Below are positions 5,698 through 12,323 of a stretch of DNA of 12,430 nucleotides, piece by piece; position 1 is the stretch's first letter, and every line of letters begins with the position of its first letter. The DNA is taken from assembly GCA_036272735.1 (NCBI GenBank), contig DATAYF010000559.1, positions 1-12,430 of the forward strand, written 5' to 3'. Origin of the DNA: DATAYF01 sp036272735. Lineage in GTDB: Bacteria > Chloroflexota > Ktedonobacteria > Ktedonobacterales > Ktedonobacteraceae. Under the pieces are notes generated by a model, which was not told the DNA's origin, did not search any database, and saw only the letters and a list, made by a program, of their open reading frames with translations. The position numbers and the translations under genes are program-made.

Positions 5698-5718
5698 TTG
5701 GTACTAAAAACGTACCAA
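5698..5718 (-). terminator. Weak hairpin behind dppF
   Basis: TTGGTAC and GTACCAA pair perfectly around a seven-base loop, eight bases after the dppF stop codon on the minus strand. The loop rather than the tail contains the T-run, and the sequence after the stem is only moderately T-rich. It is the only candidate terminator of the peptide transporter operon and is weak. Confidence 0.35.
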
Positions 5719-5726
5719 AACTGCTG

Positions 5727-6779
5727 TCATTCCTGTGTTTGTCCATTGGCGGCTACCAACTCCTCCTGCTTATCGGCAAAGTGGCAGGCGGCGTAGTGGT
5801 TGCGCCCACCTTTGCTCTCGAACGTTGGCTCGACTTCGCGGCAAATCTGTTGCGCCATCGGGCAACGCGTGTGGAAACGGCAGCCGGTGGGAATGTTGAT
5901 CGGGCTGGGCAGGTCGCCGGAGAGGATGATGCGTCGACGTTGTTTTTCGATATGGGGATCGGGAATAGGCACAGCGGAAAGCAATGCCCTGGTATATGGA
6001 TGCTTAGGCGCGGCATAGAGATCATCGCGGTCCGCCAACTCTACAATTTTGCCCAGGTACATCACCGCGATACGGTCGGCCACATGGCGTACCACACTCA
6101 GGTCGTGCGAGATGAAGAGGTAGGTCAGATTGAACTGCCGTTGCAAGCGTTGCAACAGGTTCAGCACCTGGGCGCGTATCGAGACATCCAGCGCGGAGAC
6201 AGGCTCATCCGCAATCACGAATTCTGGATTGATCGAGAGCGCTCGTGCCACAGCAATACGCTGGCGCTGGCCGCCGCTAAACTCGTGGGGATAGCGGTCG
6301 ACGTATTCGGGACGCAGGCCAACGACCTCCAAAAGCTCCTCGGTACGCTCACGAATGGCATCAGCAGCGGCGGTTTTGTAAATCGCCATGGGTTCAGCAA
6401 TCAGCGAACCAATCGTGTAGCGCGGATTGAGCGAAGCAAAGGGGTCCTGGAAAATCATCTGCACGCGCCGCCTGATCTGGCGCAACTGCTCACCCTCCAA
6501 CTGGGCTAGATCCTGATTTTCCAGCAGAATTTGGCCTTGCGTTGGCTTGTAGAGACGCACGATTGTGCGCCCAATCGTCGTCTTCCCCGACCCGCTTTCA
6601 CCCACCAGGCCCAGTGTTTGCCCACGCGCAATGCTAAAACTGACGGCATCGACCGCGCGCACATAGCCGGTGGTGCGCTGGAAAACGACCCCTTGCGTCA
6701 GCGGAAAATACATTTTAAGATCGCGCACGTCGATCAGTGTATCGCTTGCTACCCGCGTCGTATCGAACGTATCTACCAT
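5727..6779 (-). CDS. dppF: Peptide ABC transporter ATPase, DppF/OppF type
   Basis: This is one of the two ATPases that power peptide import through the DppBC-like pore. The 350-residue protein has Walker A GESGSGKTT at 60-68, Q-loop Q111 in IFQDPFASLNPR, signature FSGGQ at 167-171, Walker B FVIADEP at 187-193 and His 225. The C-terminal oligopeptide/dipeptide domain has the HPYTRALLSAVP motif and four cysteines (300, 306, 313, 332) in CRFHTRCPMAQQIC and the later ACHF; in a studied DppD homologue such cysteines hold a 4Fe-4S cluster. I chose the ATG at 6777-6779 because AAGGAG lies ten bases before it; a TTG seven codons upstream would leave that site inside the gene. It starts 21 bases after the dppD stop and is last in the operon. 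Confidence 0.93.
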   Translation of the reverse strand: MVDTFDTTRVASDTLIDVRDLKMYFPLTQGVVFQRTTGYVRAVDAVSFSIARGQTLGLVGESGSGKTTIGRTIVRLYKPTQGQILLENQDLAQLEGEQLRQIRRRVQMIFQDPFASLNPRYTIGSLIAEPMAIYKTAAADAIRERTEELLEVVGLRPEYVDRYPHEFSGGQRQRIAVARALSINPEFVIADEPVSALDVSIRAQVLNLLQRLQRQFNLTYLFISHDLSVVRHVADRIAVMYLGKIVELADRDDLYAAPKHPYTRALLSAVPIPDPHIEKQRRRIILSGDLPSPINIPTGCRFHTRCPMAQQICREVEPTFESKGGRNHYAACHFADKQEELVAANGQTQE

Positions 6780-6800
6780 TCTGCTTAGGCTCCTTGACAA

Positions 6801-7871
6801 TTAACTTGAAGATGTAGCATTGATCGGCGTTAGCTTGTTGAGCCGCTCAAGCCTGGCCCGCTGCCGCTTCTCCGCGTATGCCTGCTCCTGCGGATCAGTG
6901 ACATCAACCCAGCAAGCTTTGCGATGCGTGGCGGCATTGGGCAGCGGATCAAGCGCAGGCATGGTGCGGCATTGGGAGCGTGCGAAGGAGCAACGGGCGA
7001 TAAACGGGCAGCCCTCCGGCGGGTTGAGCAGGTCGGGCGGTGCCCCCTCAATGGTCTTTAATTCCGCTTGCCGGGGCTCGTCCAGGCGCGGCACAGATGA
7101 GAGCAGACCGAGCGTATAAGGATGGCGTGGATGCGCGAACAACTCCTCGGTTGGCGCTTCCTCCACCACCTTACCAGCGTACATTACGATCACGCGATCA
7201 GTCACCCCCGCGACGACGCCAAGGTCGTGCGTGATGAGGATCAGCGAGGTACCAAAATCCTGGCAGATGCCGTTAATCAATTCAAGGATCTGCGCTTGTA
7301 CCGTTACGTCGAGAGCGGTTGTCGGCTCGTCGGCAATCAACAGCTTTGGGTTGCACGCCAGAGCCATGGCAATCATGACGCGTTGACGCATACCGCCGCT
7401 GAACTGGTGCGCATAGGCGTTGATGCGCTCGGCCGGGGCAGGAATGCCGACCTGTTCGAGCAGCGCGATAGTACGCTTGCGCGCCTGACTCTCCGAGAGC
7501 TTGAGATGAATACGCAGCCCTTCGGCGATCTGCTTGCCAATCGTCATCGTGGGATTTAAGCACGTCATGGGGTCCTGAAAGATCATGCTGATCCTGGCAC
7601 CACGTATTTTACGCAGCTCACGCTCAGGGGTATCCAGCAGATCCTGTCCATCAAAAAAGACGCTGCCACCTGCATACACGCCTGGCGGCTGATCGACCAG
7701 TTGCATGATCGAGAGCGCCGTCACGCTTTTGCCGCAGCCGCTTTCACCCACCAGCGCCACTTTCTCACCTGGCTGAATGGCGAAGCTGACGCCATTGACG
7801 GCATGGATGTGACCGTCCCTGACTTTAAAGTAGGTCTGGAGGTCCTGTACCTCTAGAAGATTCTCACTCAC
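6801..7871 (-). CDS. dppD: Peptide ABC transporter ATPase, DppD/OppD type
   Basis: This is the partner ATPase of the peptide importer. The protein of about 356 residues has Walker A GESGCGKS at 42-49, Q99 in IFQDPMTCLNPT, signature FSGGM at 157-161 (a normal variant in OppD/DppD), Walker B LLIADEP at 177-183 and His 215. The C-terminal domain has HPYTLGLLSSVP and cysteines 288, 294, 301 and 320. A basic, Glu-rich extension (about 328-350) follows. The start is uncertain: the frame opens at a GTG (7907), but an AAAGAGAG site fits best with the GTG at 7869-7871, giving the usual MSENLLEVQDLQTYF opening. There is no ATG in the first stretch. The gap to dppC is about 41 bases. Confidence 0.92.
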   Translation of the reverse strand: MSENLLEVQDLQTYFKVRDGHIHAVNGVSFAIQPGEKVALVGESGCGKSVTALSIMQLVDQPPGVYAGGSVFFDGQDLLDTPERELRKIRGARISMIFQDPMTCLNPTMTIGKQIAEGLRIHLKLSESQARKRTIALLEQVGIPAPAERINAYAHQFSGGMRQRVMIAMALACNPKLLIADEPTTALDVTVQAQILELINGICQDFGTSLILITHDLGVVAGVTDRVIVMYAGKVVEEAPTEELFAHPRHPYTLGLLSSVPRLDEPRQAELKTIEGAPPDLLNPPEGCPFIARCSFARSQCRTMPALDPLPNAATHRKACWVDVTDPQEQAYAEKRQRARLERLNKLTPINATSSS

Positions 7872-7912
7872 ACGCACATACTCTCTTTCTGCGATCACAA
7901 AGCACACACGCC

Positions 7913-8845
7913 TTAGCGTTCCGTCATGTAGGGATCGAGCGCATCACGGAAACCATCGCCCACAAGATTGCAACTGAGCACAGTAAAAAAGATCAGCAGG
8001 CCGGGGATAAAGACCAGCCAGGGCGCGGCATCAAAAAAGCTTTGACCGTCGCTCAACATATTGCCCCAACTCGCGGTTGGAGGATGCACGCCGAAACCGA
8101 AGTAGCTTAAAATCGACTCCAGAATGATGTTGTTGCCGATCAGCAAGGTCGCATTCACGATAATTGGTCCCGCCGCATTGGGCAGAATATGACGAAACAT
8201 CAGGCGAAAGTCGCTGGCTCCGATGGTGCGAGCGGCGAGGACGTATTCGCGCTCTTTGAGTGCCAGGAATTCACTACGCACAATACGCGCCGAAATGGTC
8301 CAGCCAAAGACGGCAATCAAGATAATAATGCTGAACGTCGAGCCATTGGCAAAAGAGGCCGAGAGCACGAACAGTAGCAGGTAGGTCGGCACAGCAAGCG
8401 CGACATCGGTCAGGCGCATCAGAATGTTATCGACCACGCCTCCATAATACCCGGCTAGCGCACCGATGCCAACCCCCAAAACGATGGCGACCACCATCGA
8501 ACTCAGACCAACCAGCAGCGAAATACGCCCACCAGCCATAGCACGGGCAAACTGATCGCGCCCAACGCTATCGGTGCCAAATGGGAACTGGAGCGATGGC
8601 CCCTGTAATGCGCTGTTGACGTTCAGTATATCAGGGCTGTTATGGCCGGTAATGTAGGGCCCCAGGAAACATAAAACGAACATAAAGACCAGGAAGATCG
8701 CACCAACGATAGCGGCCTTATTGCGTACAAAGCGGTCGAAGATGATACGACCCTGGCTACGCCGCTTGCGTACCAGCGCCGGTGTTTGTTCCAGAAACGC
8801 TTCGAAGTCTTCCTGGGTGGTATTCAATCGCTCAGGTATATCCAT
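7913..8845 (-). CDS. dppC: Peptide ABC transporter permease, DppC/OppC type
   Basis: This is the second membrane subunit of the peptide importer. The 310-residue protein has a polar N-terminus of about 43 residues with an RKRRSQGRIIFDRFVRNKAA segment typical of OppC_N, a first helix at about 45-66, the conserved FPFGTDSVGRDQFARAMAGGRISL region (about 87-110), and four to five more helices. The EAA loop that touches the ATPase lies at about 198-223 (REYVLAARTIGASDFRLMFRHILPN). The FGFGVHPPTASWGNML and LVGDGFRDALDP motifs close the family signature. The ATG at 8843-8845 has GAGAGGA seven bases before it; a TTG directly upstream is less likely. It is 45 bases behind dppB. Confidence 0.94.
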   Translation of the reverse strand: MDIPERLNTTQEDFEAFLEQTPALVRKRRSQGRIIFDRFVRNKAAIVGAIFLVFMFVLCFLGPYITGHNSPDILNVNSALQGPSLQFPFGTDSVGRDQFARAMAGGRISLLVGLSSMVVAIVLGVGIGALAGYYGGVVDNILMRLTDVALAVPTYLLLFVLSASFANGSTFSIIILIAVFGWTISARIVRSEFLALKEREYVLAARTIGASDFRLMFRHILPNAAGPIIVNATLLIGNNIILESILSYFGFGVHPPTASWGNMLSDGQSFFDAAPWLVFIPGLLIFFTVLSCNLVGDGFRDALDPYMTER

Positions 8846-8890
8846 CAAGATTTCCTCTCATCTCAGAGACAGCAAGGACGCCAGGCCAAC

Positions 8891-9853
8891 TCACGTGTAG
8901 CGGATACGCGGGTCCATCACCGCGTAGAGAATATCCGCGACCAGGTTGAAGAGAATGACAAGCGTGCCGCTAAGGACCAGCATGGCGAGTAACACGGGAA
9001 AATCACGGCTATTCAGCGAATTGATAAACAATTGCCCCATGCCCGGCCAGGCAAAAATCCCTTCGGTGATGACCGCACCACCAGCGATCGCCCCGAAATC
9101 GATGGCAACGACAGTAATTAACGGGATGATGGCATTGCGCAAGGCGTGACGTATCAGCACAGCCCGTGGTGAAACGCCCTTGGCGCGCGCGGTACGCATA
9201 TAATCTTGCTTGATGACCTCGATCATGCTCGAACGCATATAGCGACTCCAGCCAGCGATGAAGAGCGTCGCCAGGACGAGCATCGGTAGCAACAGGTGCA
9301 ACAAATGGTCCCACAAGCCATTAAACAAGTCGTAGGTTACGCCGAGCGTCGCCGTGCCCGAAGTCGGGAGCCAGTGCAACTTCACACCGAAGATGTCCTG
9401 CGCGAAGAGGCCCAGCAGAAAGGCGGGCATGGCTAAACCAAAGTAGGATAGAGAGGTCAGGAAATAATCCGTCACCGAATTTTGCCGCACCGCCGAGATG
9501 ACGCCCAGCAGGATGGCAAACACCAGGGCCACTATCAGCGCGGACAGGAATAGCTCCAACGTCGCGGGAAAACGCTGCCCTAAAATCTGAGCGACTGGCT
9601 GATTGGTGAAAAAAGAAATCCCAAAGTCGCCTGTCAGGGTGTTGCCTAACCACTTGAGGTATTGGATGGGAAGCGGTTGATCAAGCCCAAATTTCGCACG
9701 TAGAGCCGCTCTACCAGCGGCATCAAGGTTTGGCGTCAGGATGACTTGATCTGGACCGCCTGGTAAGGCGTGAATGAGCAGAAACATGAAAAGTGAAAGC
9801 AAAAAGAGCAACGGTATGGCTTGCAGCAACCGTCTGACAAGGTATCTTCCCAC
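8891..9853 (-). CDS. dppB: Peptide ABC transporter permease, DppB/OppB type
   Basis: This is the first membrane subunit of the peptide importer. The 320-residue protein opens MGRYLVRRLLQAIPLLFLLS with the first helix at about 9-29, then the extracellular N-terminal domain with LRAKFGLDQPLPIQYLKWL and GDFGISF, and further helices near 98-122, 131-152, 182-203, 241-265 and 286-312. The EAA loop is QDYMRTARAKGVSPRAVLIRHALRN (216-240). FAWPGMGQLFINSL and VMDPRIRY end the family pattern. The start is GTG with GGAGG five bases upstream, a clear decision. It is the first gene of the permease-ATPase unit and follows a 568-base gap containing a transposon relic. Confidence 0.94.
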   Translation of the reverse strand: MGRYLVRRLLQAIPLLFLLSLFMFLLIHALPGGPDQVILTPNLDAAGRAALRAKFGLDQPLPIQYLKWLGNTLTGDFGISFFTNQPVAQILGQRFPATLELFLSALIVALVFAILLGVISAVRQNSVTDYFLTSLSYFGLAMPAFLLGLFAQDIFGVKLHWLPTSGTATLGVTYDLFNGLWDHLLHLLLPMLVLATLFIAGWSRYMRSSMIEVIKQDYMRTARAKGVSPRAVLIRHALRNAIIPLITVVAIDFGAIAGGAVITEGIFAWPGMGQLFINSLNSRDFPVLLAMLVLSGTLVILFNLVADILYAVMDPRIRYT

Positions 9854-10105
9854 AGAAACCTCCGCTTAAACGTACTACGAAGTAGAGAACAACTACGCCT
9901 GGAAGGACACATTTATCATGCCGAGCGTAAAACCTCTGGCTTGAGCCATGGGGATAGAAGCGAGTCCTTTTTTGGTGGATAGGGTGGTTGGGCTTGTCTT
10001 GACATGTGTCTCCTCATTTCCTCTACGAGAACAAGTGTTTTTGGTCCATACACAACCCAAAAGTGTTTCCTGGGTTCGTAGGTAAATGCGCGTCCTCCGG
10101 TAAAA

Positions 10106-10186
10106 ATGCTTGCGTACAAGTGTCCCTGTCCCTCTCGAAAGGTCTCTAAGAGCCTACAAGAGCCTACAAGCCGCCTTTCATTCAAG
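10106..10186 (+). pseudogene. tnpB: Remnant of tnpB N-terminus
   Basis: From the ATG at 10106 the plus strand reads MLAYKCPCPSRKVSKSLQEP. TnpB proteins commonly begin with M-x-x-YK-F/Y-R-L/I-YP-(S/T)-x-x-Q and then a Lys- and Leu-rich first helix; the YK, PSRK and SLQE parts fit, with substitutions and a probable small deletion around the FRLYP segment. Reading continues without domain similarity into the right-end hairpin. No ribosome binding site is visible. The match is by eye and short. Confidence 0.4.
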
Positions 10187-10250
10187 AGAGCTACACGGAG
10201 AGGCTCGGACGGAGCCTTCAGGAGCCTTTCGGAGCCTTCAGGAAGCTTCG
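10148..10250. repeat. Ten-base-period tandem repeats inside the IS relic
   Basis: AGCCTACAAG is repeated exactly in tandem at 10151-10160 and 10161-10170, with a third partial copy. Further right, GGAGCCTTCA (10211), GGAGCCTTTC (10221), GGAGCCTTCA (10231) and GGAAGCTTCG (10241) form four decamers in register. A 14-base identical piece recurs at 20-base distance (10210 and 10230). These look like slippage products in the decaying element. Confidence 0.7.
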
Positions 10251-10341
10251 GCTTGCTGAGAAGCCCTTGGCTTTAGCCATAGGGAGTCGTCACGCTTGTT
10301 GCATAAAGTACATTGCACTTTGTTCCATCAGGAATAGCAAT

Positions 10342-10370
10342 AGTATAACCTTCCCGCATTATTCAAGCAA
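10342..10370 (-). promoter_or_regulatory. Candidate promoter for the dppBCDF unit
   Basis: On the minus strand TTGCTT (10365-10370), a 17-base spacer and TATACT (10342-10347) form a promoter-like pair. The -10 box has five of six consensus bases; the -35 box only three. It begins directly at the end of the binding protein terminator stem. Transcription from here would cross the IS relic and give a leader of about 480 bases before dppB. An alternative is read-through from the binding protein gene. Confidence 0.38.
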
Positions 10371-10405
10371 GGGCCGAAGCGAAGCTGGCCTTCGCCTCGG
10401 CCCTT
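10369..10405 (-). terminator. Strong hairpin behind the binding protein gene
   Basis: Arms AAGGGCCGA and TCGGCCCTT, one A/C mismatch, then GCGAAG/CTTCGC around a five-base loop form a 15-bp stem starting 17 bases after the binding protein stop codon. On the minus strand the stem ends in CTT followed by GCTTGAATAA, only modestly T-rich. It probably terminates or attenuates transcription, giving more binding protein mRNA than permease mRNA. Confidence 0.62.
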
Positions 10406-10421
10406 CTACTGCATCTCGCTT

Positions 10422-12107
10422 CTAACACTGACCGTTGGTACACCACCAGGTTTGTATGCCAACCGCTTCCGAGGCTCCTTCAGGACCGGGAAGGTAGTTA
10501 TGTCCGGTATTCTTGAAGACGCCGAGGTCGCTCGGACTATACAGCACGATCATGGGAAATTCCGTCAGGTAGATTTGATGCACTTGATTGAACAACTGCT
10601 GCCGTTGGCCGGCATCGGAGGTTTGTTCAACCTGTGAGAGCAATTTATCGACCTGCGGGTTGCAGTAAAAGCTGTAGTTTTCACCAGATGGGGGAGCCTG
10701 GTTACAAGCCACGGTCTCGCTCTGGGTGCCGTTGTAGGTTGGCGTACTCTCGAACTCGGCGAGATCAGCCTTCCCTCCATTCAGGAACGGGCCGAAAAAG
10801 GTACTCGCGGGATAGTTTTGAATATTGAGCTTGATGCCAATATTCTTGAAACCAGCCTGGATAATGTCTTCGTCGGCGGCGCGCCAGGGATTATTGGCGG
10901 TTGTCGAGTAGGTAAAGGCTAATTTTTGGGCGCCCTTCGTACGATAGCCGTCAGATCCCTTCGCCCAGCCATCTTGATCGAGCAAGGCGTTGGCGGCATT
11001 GAGATCGTATTTAGGGCAGGGAGCGTCTGCCTGGTAGCCAGGATTGAATGCGGTGCCTTGAGGCGTACATAGTGGTTTGGCGACGCCCTGACGGGCAGTT
11101 TTGATCAAGGAATTATAGTCGATGGCCATCGCCATGGCCTGGCGCACCTTGCTATCCTTGCCAAGGATAGGATTTTTGAAGTTGAGGATGACGTGTTCCC
11201 AGTTCGAGGCGACAGGACTGGTCACCGACGTATAGTTCGACAAACCTTTATAGGTCGCGGTCTTGGTCACATCCAGGAACCAGGAGGAATTGACACTCCC
11301 GGATTGGAAGTCCTTCAAAATCGTATCTTGATTGGTGACGATACGGAACACGACCTTGTCGAGATAGGGCAGACCCTGGGATGCGAGATAGTAGTTCGGG
11401 TTGCGTGCCAGCGTGTAGTGGTCGCCAGGCTTGCTCTCGCTCATCATGAATGGACCACTGGTCACCTTGGGGTCAAGGTTATCGGCAGATTTCGTGATAG
11501 CACCTGGGTCCATGCTGGCGAAATGATGCTTCGGCAGTGGCGATTGTGATCCGTCCGCCCACACGGCTGGGAAGTCGCTAAAGCCTTGTTTCAGGTGGAA
11601 GGTAATCGACAATTTATCGGACGAGACCGTCGTCGATTGAATCAGGTTGATGCCAGTAGTACTATAGGCGGCGAACTTAGGATTGACCCAGACCCGCCAT
11701 GAAAAATCGACATCCTCGGCAGTCAACGGCTGACCATCGGACCACTTGAGGTTTGGGCGTAGATGAAACGTCCACGTCTTGAGGTCGGCACTCTCGCCGC
11801 CATTTTGCACAGTTGGAATTTCTGTTGCGATACCGGGAGTCAGATGGCCTTGTACATTGCCAAGAAAGAGTGGAGCATACAGACCAGTATTGACGATATC
11901 CGCAAAGGTTTCGGATGAAGCGTACGGTATGAGCGAATTGGGTTCCTCGTACAAATCGTCAATCCAGGTGCCACCCTTGACGGGCTTCCCGTTCGATTGA
12001 CTACTCGATGGTGTCCCCTGGGGACCACAGGCGCTGAGTACCAGCAACAACAGCGAGAAAAGGGAAAGCGTGCTAAATAATGCTCGCGCTTTGAATCTCT
12101 TGTGCAT
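10422..12107 (-). CDS. Peptide ABC transporter substrate-binding lipoprotein (SBP_bac_5)
   Basis: This is the extracellular receptor of the peptide importer. The 561-residue protein begins with a lipoprotein signal: basic MHKRFKAR, a hydrophobic core, and the lipobox LSAC with the acylated Cys at 27, then a Ser/Gln/Gly-rich linker. The family 5 domain follows, with GGTWIDDLYEEPNSLIPY, the hallmark WTFHLRPNLKWSDGQPLTAEDVDFSWRVW (about 114-142), ARNPNYY, VRQAMAMAIDYNSLI, and a C-terminal region with QQLFNQVHQIYLTEFPMIVLYSP. I chose the ATG at 12105-12107, which follows AGGAGG by four bases and gives the signal peptide; the 54 upstream codons are leader. It is the first gene of the dpp-like cluster and is followed by a terminator. 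Ligand class cannot be told, since family 5 also binds nickel, sugars and opines. Confidence 0.94.
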   Translation of the reverse strand: MHKRFKARALFSTLSLFSLLLLVLSACGPQGTPSSSQSNGKPVKGGTWIDDLYEEPNSLIPYASSETFADIVNTGLYAPLFLGNVQGHLTPGIATEIPTVQNGGESADLKTWTFHLRPNLKWSDGQPLTAEDVDFSWRVWVNPKFAAYSTTGINLIQSTTVSSDKLSITFHLKQGFSDFPAVWADGSQSPLPKHHFASMDPGAITKSADNLDPKVTSGPFMMSESKPGDHYTLARNPNYYLASQGLPYLDKVVFRIVTNQDTILKDFQSGSVNSSWFLDVTKTATYKGLSNYTSVTSPVASNWEHVILNFKNPILGKDSKVRQAMAMAIDYNSLIKTARQGVAKPLCTPQGTAFNPGYQADAPCPKYDLNAANALLDQDGWAKGSDGYRTKGAQKLAFTYSTTANNPWRAADEDIIQAGFKNIGIKLNIQNYPASTFFGPFLNGGKADLAEFESTPTYNGTQSETVACNQAPPSGENYSFYCNPQVDKLLSQVEQTSDAGQRQQLFNQVHQIYLTEFPMIVLYSPSDLGVFKNTGHNYLPGPEGASEAVGIQTWWCTNGQC

Positions 12108-12290
12108 TGTTCCTCCTGAGAATATTCCCTGTCGAAGACCTACCGCCCGTGTATCTACTGCAACTGCGACCCGTACCCCATCATACGTGAACACCCACAA
12201 AATAACCTCGGCAGTAAATAAGCGAGCGAGATAATAGTATTTATACGTAATAATGCTGAATTTTCTCACACATTACAAGTGGGTGAGCGA
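12108..12290 (-). promoter_or_regulatory. Leader and candidate promoter of the binding protein gene
   Basis: On the minus strand TTGTAA (12273-12278), a 17-base spacer and CATTAT (12250-12255) form a weak promoter pair, each four of six consensus bases. A better -10, TATTAT (12231-12236), has only a poor -35 (TTCAGC, 18 bases away). The region from 12230 to 12280 is the AT-rich core and is the likely promoter zone. The IS right end stops about 13 bases upstream of TTGTAA, so tnpB transcription would read into this gene. Confidence 0.4.
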
Positions 12291-12320
12291 TTGACATCTC
12301 CCCATGCCTGAAGGCAGGGG
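12291..12320 (-). mobile_element. Right end of an IS200/IS605-type element
   Basis: On the minus strand CCCC, TGCC, loop TTCA, GGCA, unpaired T and GGGG (12300-12320) are followed by AGATGTCAA, ending near 12291. This is the imperfect hairpin with a bulged T that marks IS200/IS605 right ends. It lies directly after a tnpB C-terminus on the same strand, so its identity as a right end is well supported. The element body continues past the right edge of the window. Confidence 0.82.
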
Positions 12321-12323
12321 ATT

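Larger units (their letters stand above)
5212..5726. other. Intergenic region with hairpin chain and a lone IS200/IS605-like end
   Basis: These 515 bases lie between the start of the VKOR gene and the end of the dppF gene. The part next to VKOR holds four consecutive hairpins (5233-5328). The middle holds smaller stems such as GCTATCG/CGATAGC and GGACT/AGTCC, then the IS200/IS605-like hairpin (5604-5624), then AT-rich DNA and a weak hairpin behind dppF. Open frames crossing it have no recognisable domain and I do not call a gene. A VKOR promoter is probably here, but no convincing pair of boxes is seen. Confidence 0.5.
9933..10293 (+). mobile_element. Probable internally deleted IS200/IS605-type element
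   Basis: Two hairpins of the same architecture and orientation bracket this stretch. Left: CCTC, TGGC, loop TTGA, GCCA, unpaired T, GGGG (9933-9953). Right: CCCT, TGGC, loop TTTA, GCCA, unpaired T, AGGG, then AGTCGTCAC (10264-10293). Both have the bulged T on the 3' arm of the plus strand, as TnpA-recognised ends do. Between them, from ATG 10106, the plus strand reads MLAYK, then PSRK and later SLQE, which matches the spacing of a TnpB N-terminus (MLAYKFRLYPSRKQ-like) with decay. The rest of tnpB is missing. This suggests a non-autonomous, palindrome-ended derivative. True outer cleavage sites are not determined. Confidence 0.55.
9854..10421. other. 568-base gap between binding protein and permease genes
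   Basis: From the binding protein gene toward dppB this region contains the terminator hairpin (10369-10405), a promoter-like sequence (10342-10370), a dyad AAAGT/ACTTT (10305-10321), and a probable internally deleted IS200/IS605-type element (about 9933-10293) with ten-base tandem repeats. A 270-base minus-strand open frame crosses the element but shows no domain and I do not call it. In similar operons binding protein and permease genes are usually nearly adjacent, so the element probably widened this gap. Confidence 0.6.

Noticed and set aside
5185..5707. Two plus-strand open frames (5185-5466 and 5435-5707)
   Set aside because: The first overlaps the VKOR start and the hairpin chain; the second crosses the IS-like hairpin. 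Neither shows a conserved motif; a link of the second to a tnpB C-terminus was considered but could not be supported by eye.
5739..6509. 256-codon plus-strand open frame
   Set aside because: It lies antisense within the dppF gene, has no domain character or ribosome binding site, and is explained by codon bias of the real gene on the other strand.
9916..10185. 89-codon minus-strand open frame in the gap before dppB
   Set aside because: It reads through the left hairpin of the transposon relic antisense to the tnpB remnant; no ribosome binding site and no recognisable domain.
10148..10250. CRISPR-like repeat array
   Set aside because: The repeats are only ten bases, in direct tandem without unique spacers, and lie in a transposon relic.
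12108..12269. Upstream extension of the binding protein frame by 54 codons
   Set aside because: It would place the lipoprotein signal inside the protein; AGGAGG before 12107 and the signal peptide fix the start.
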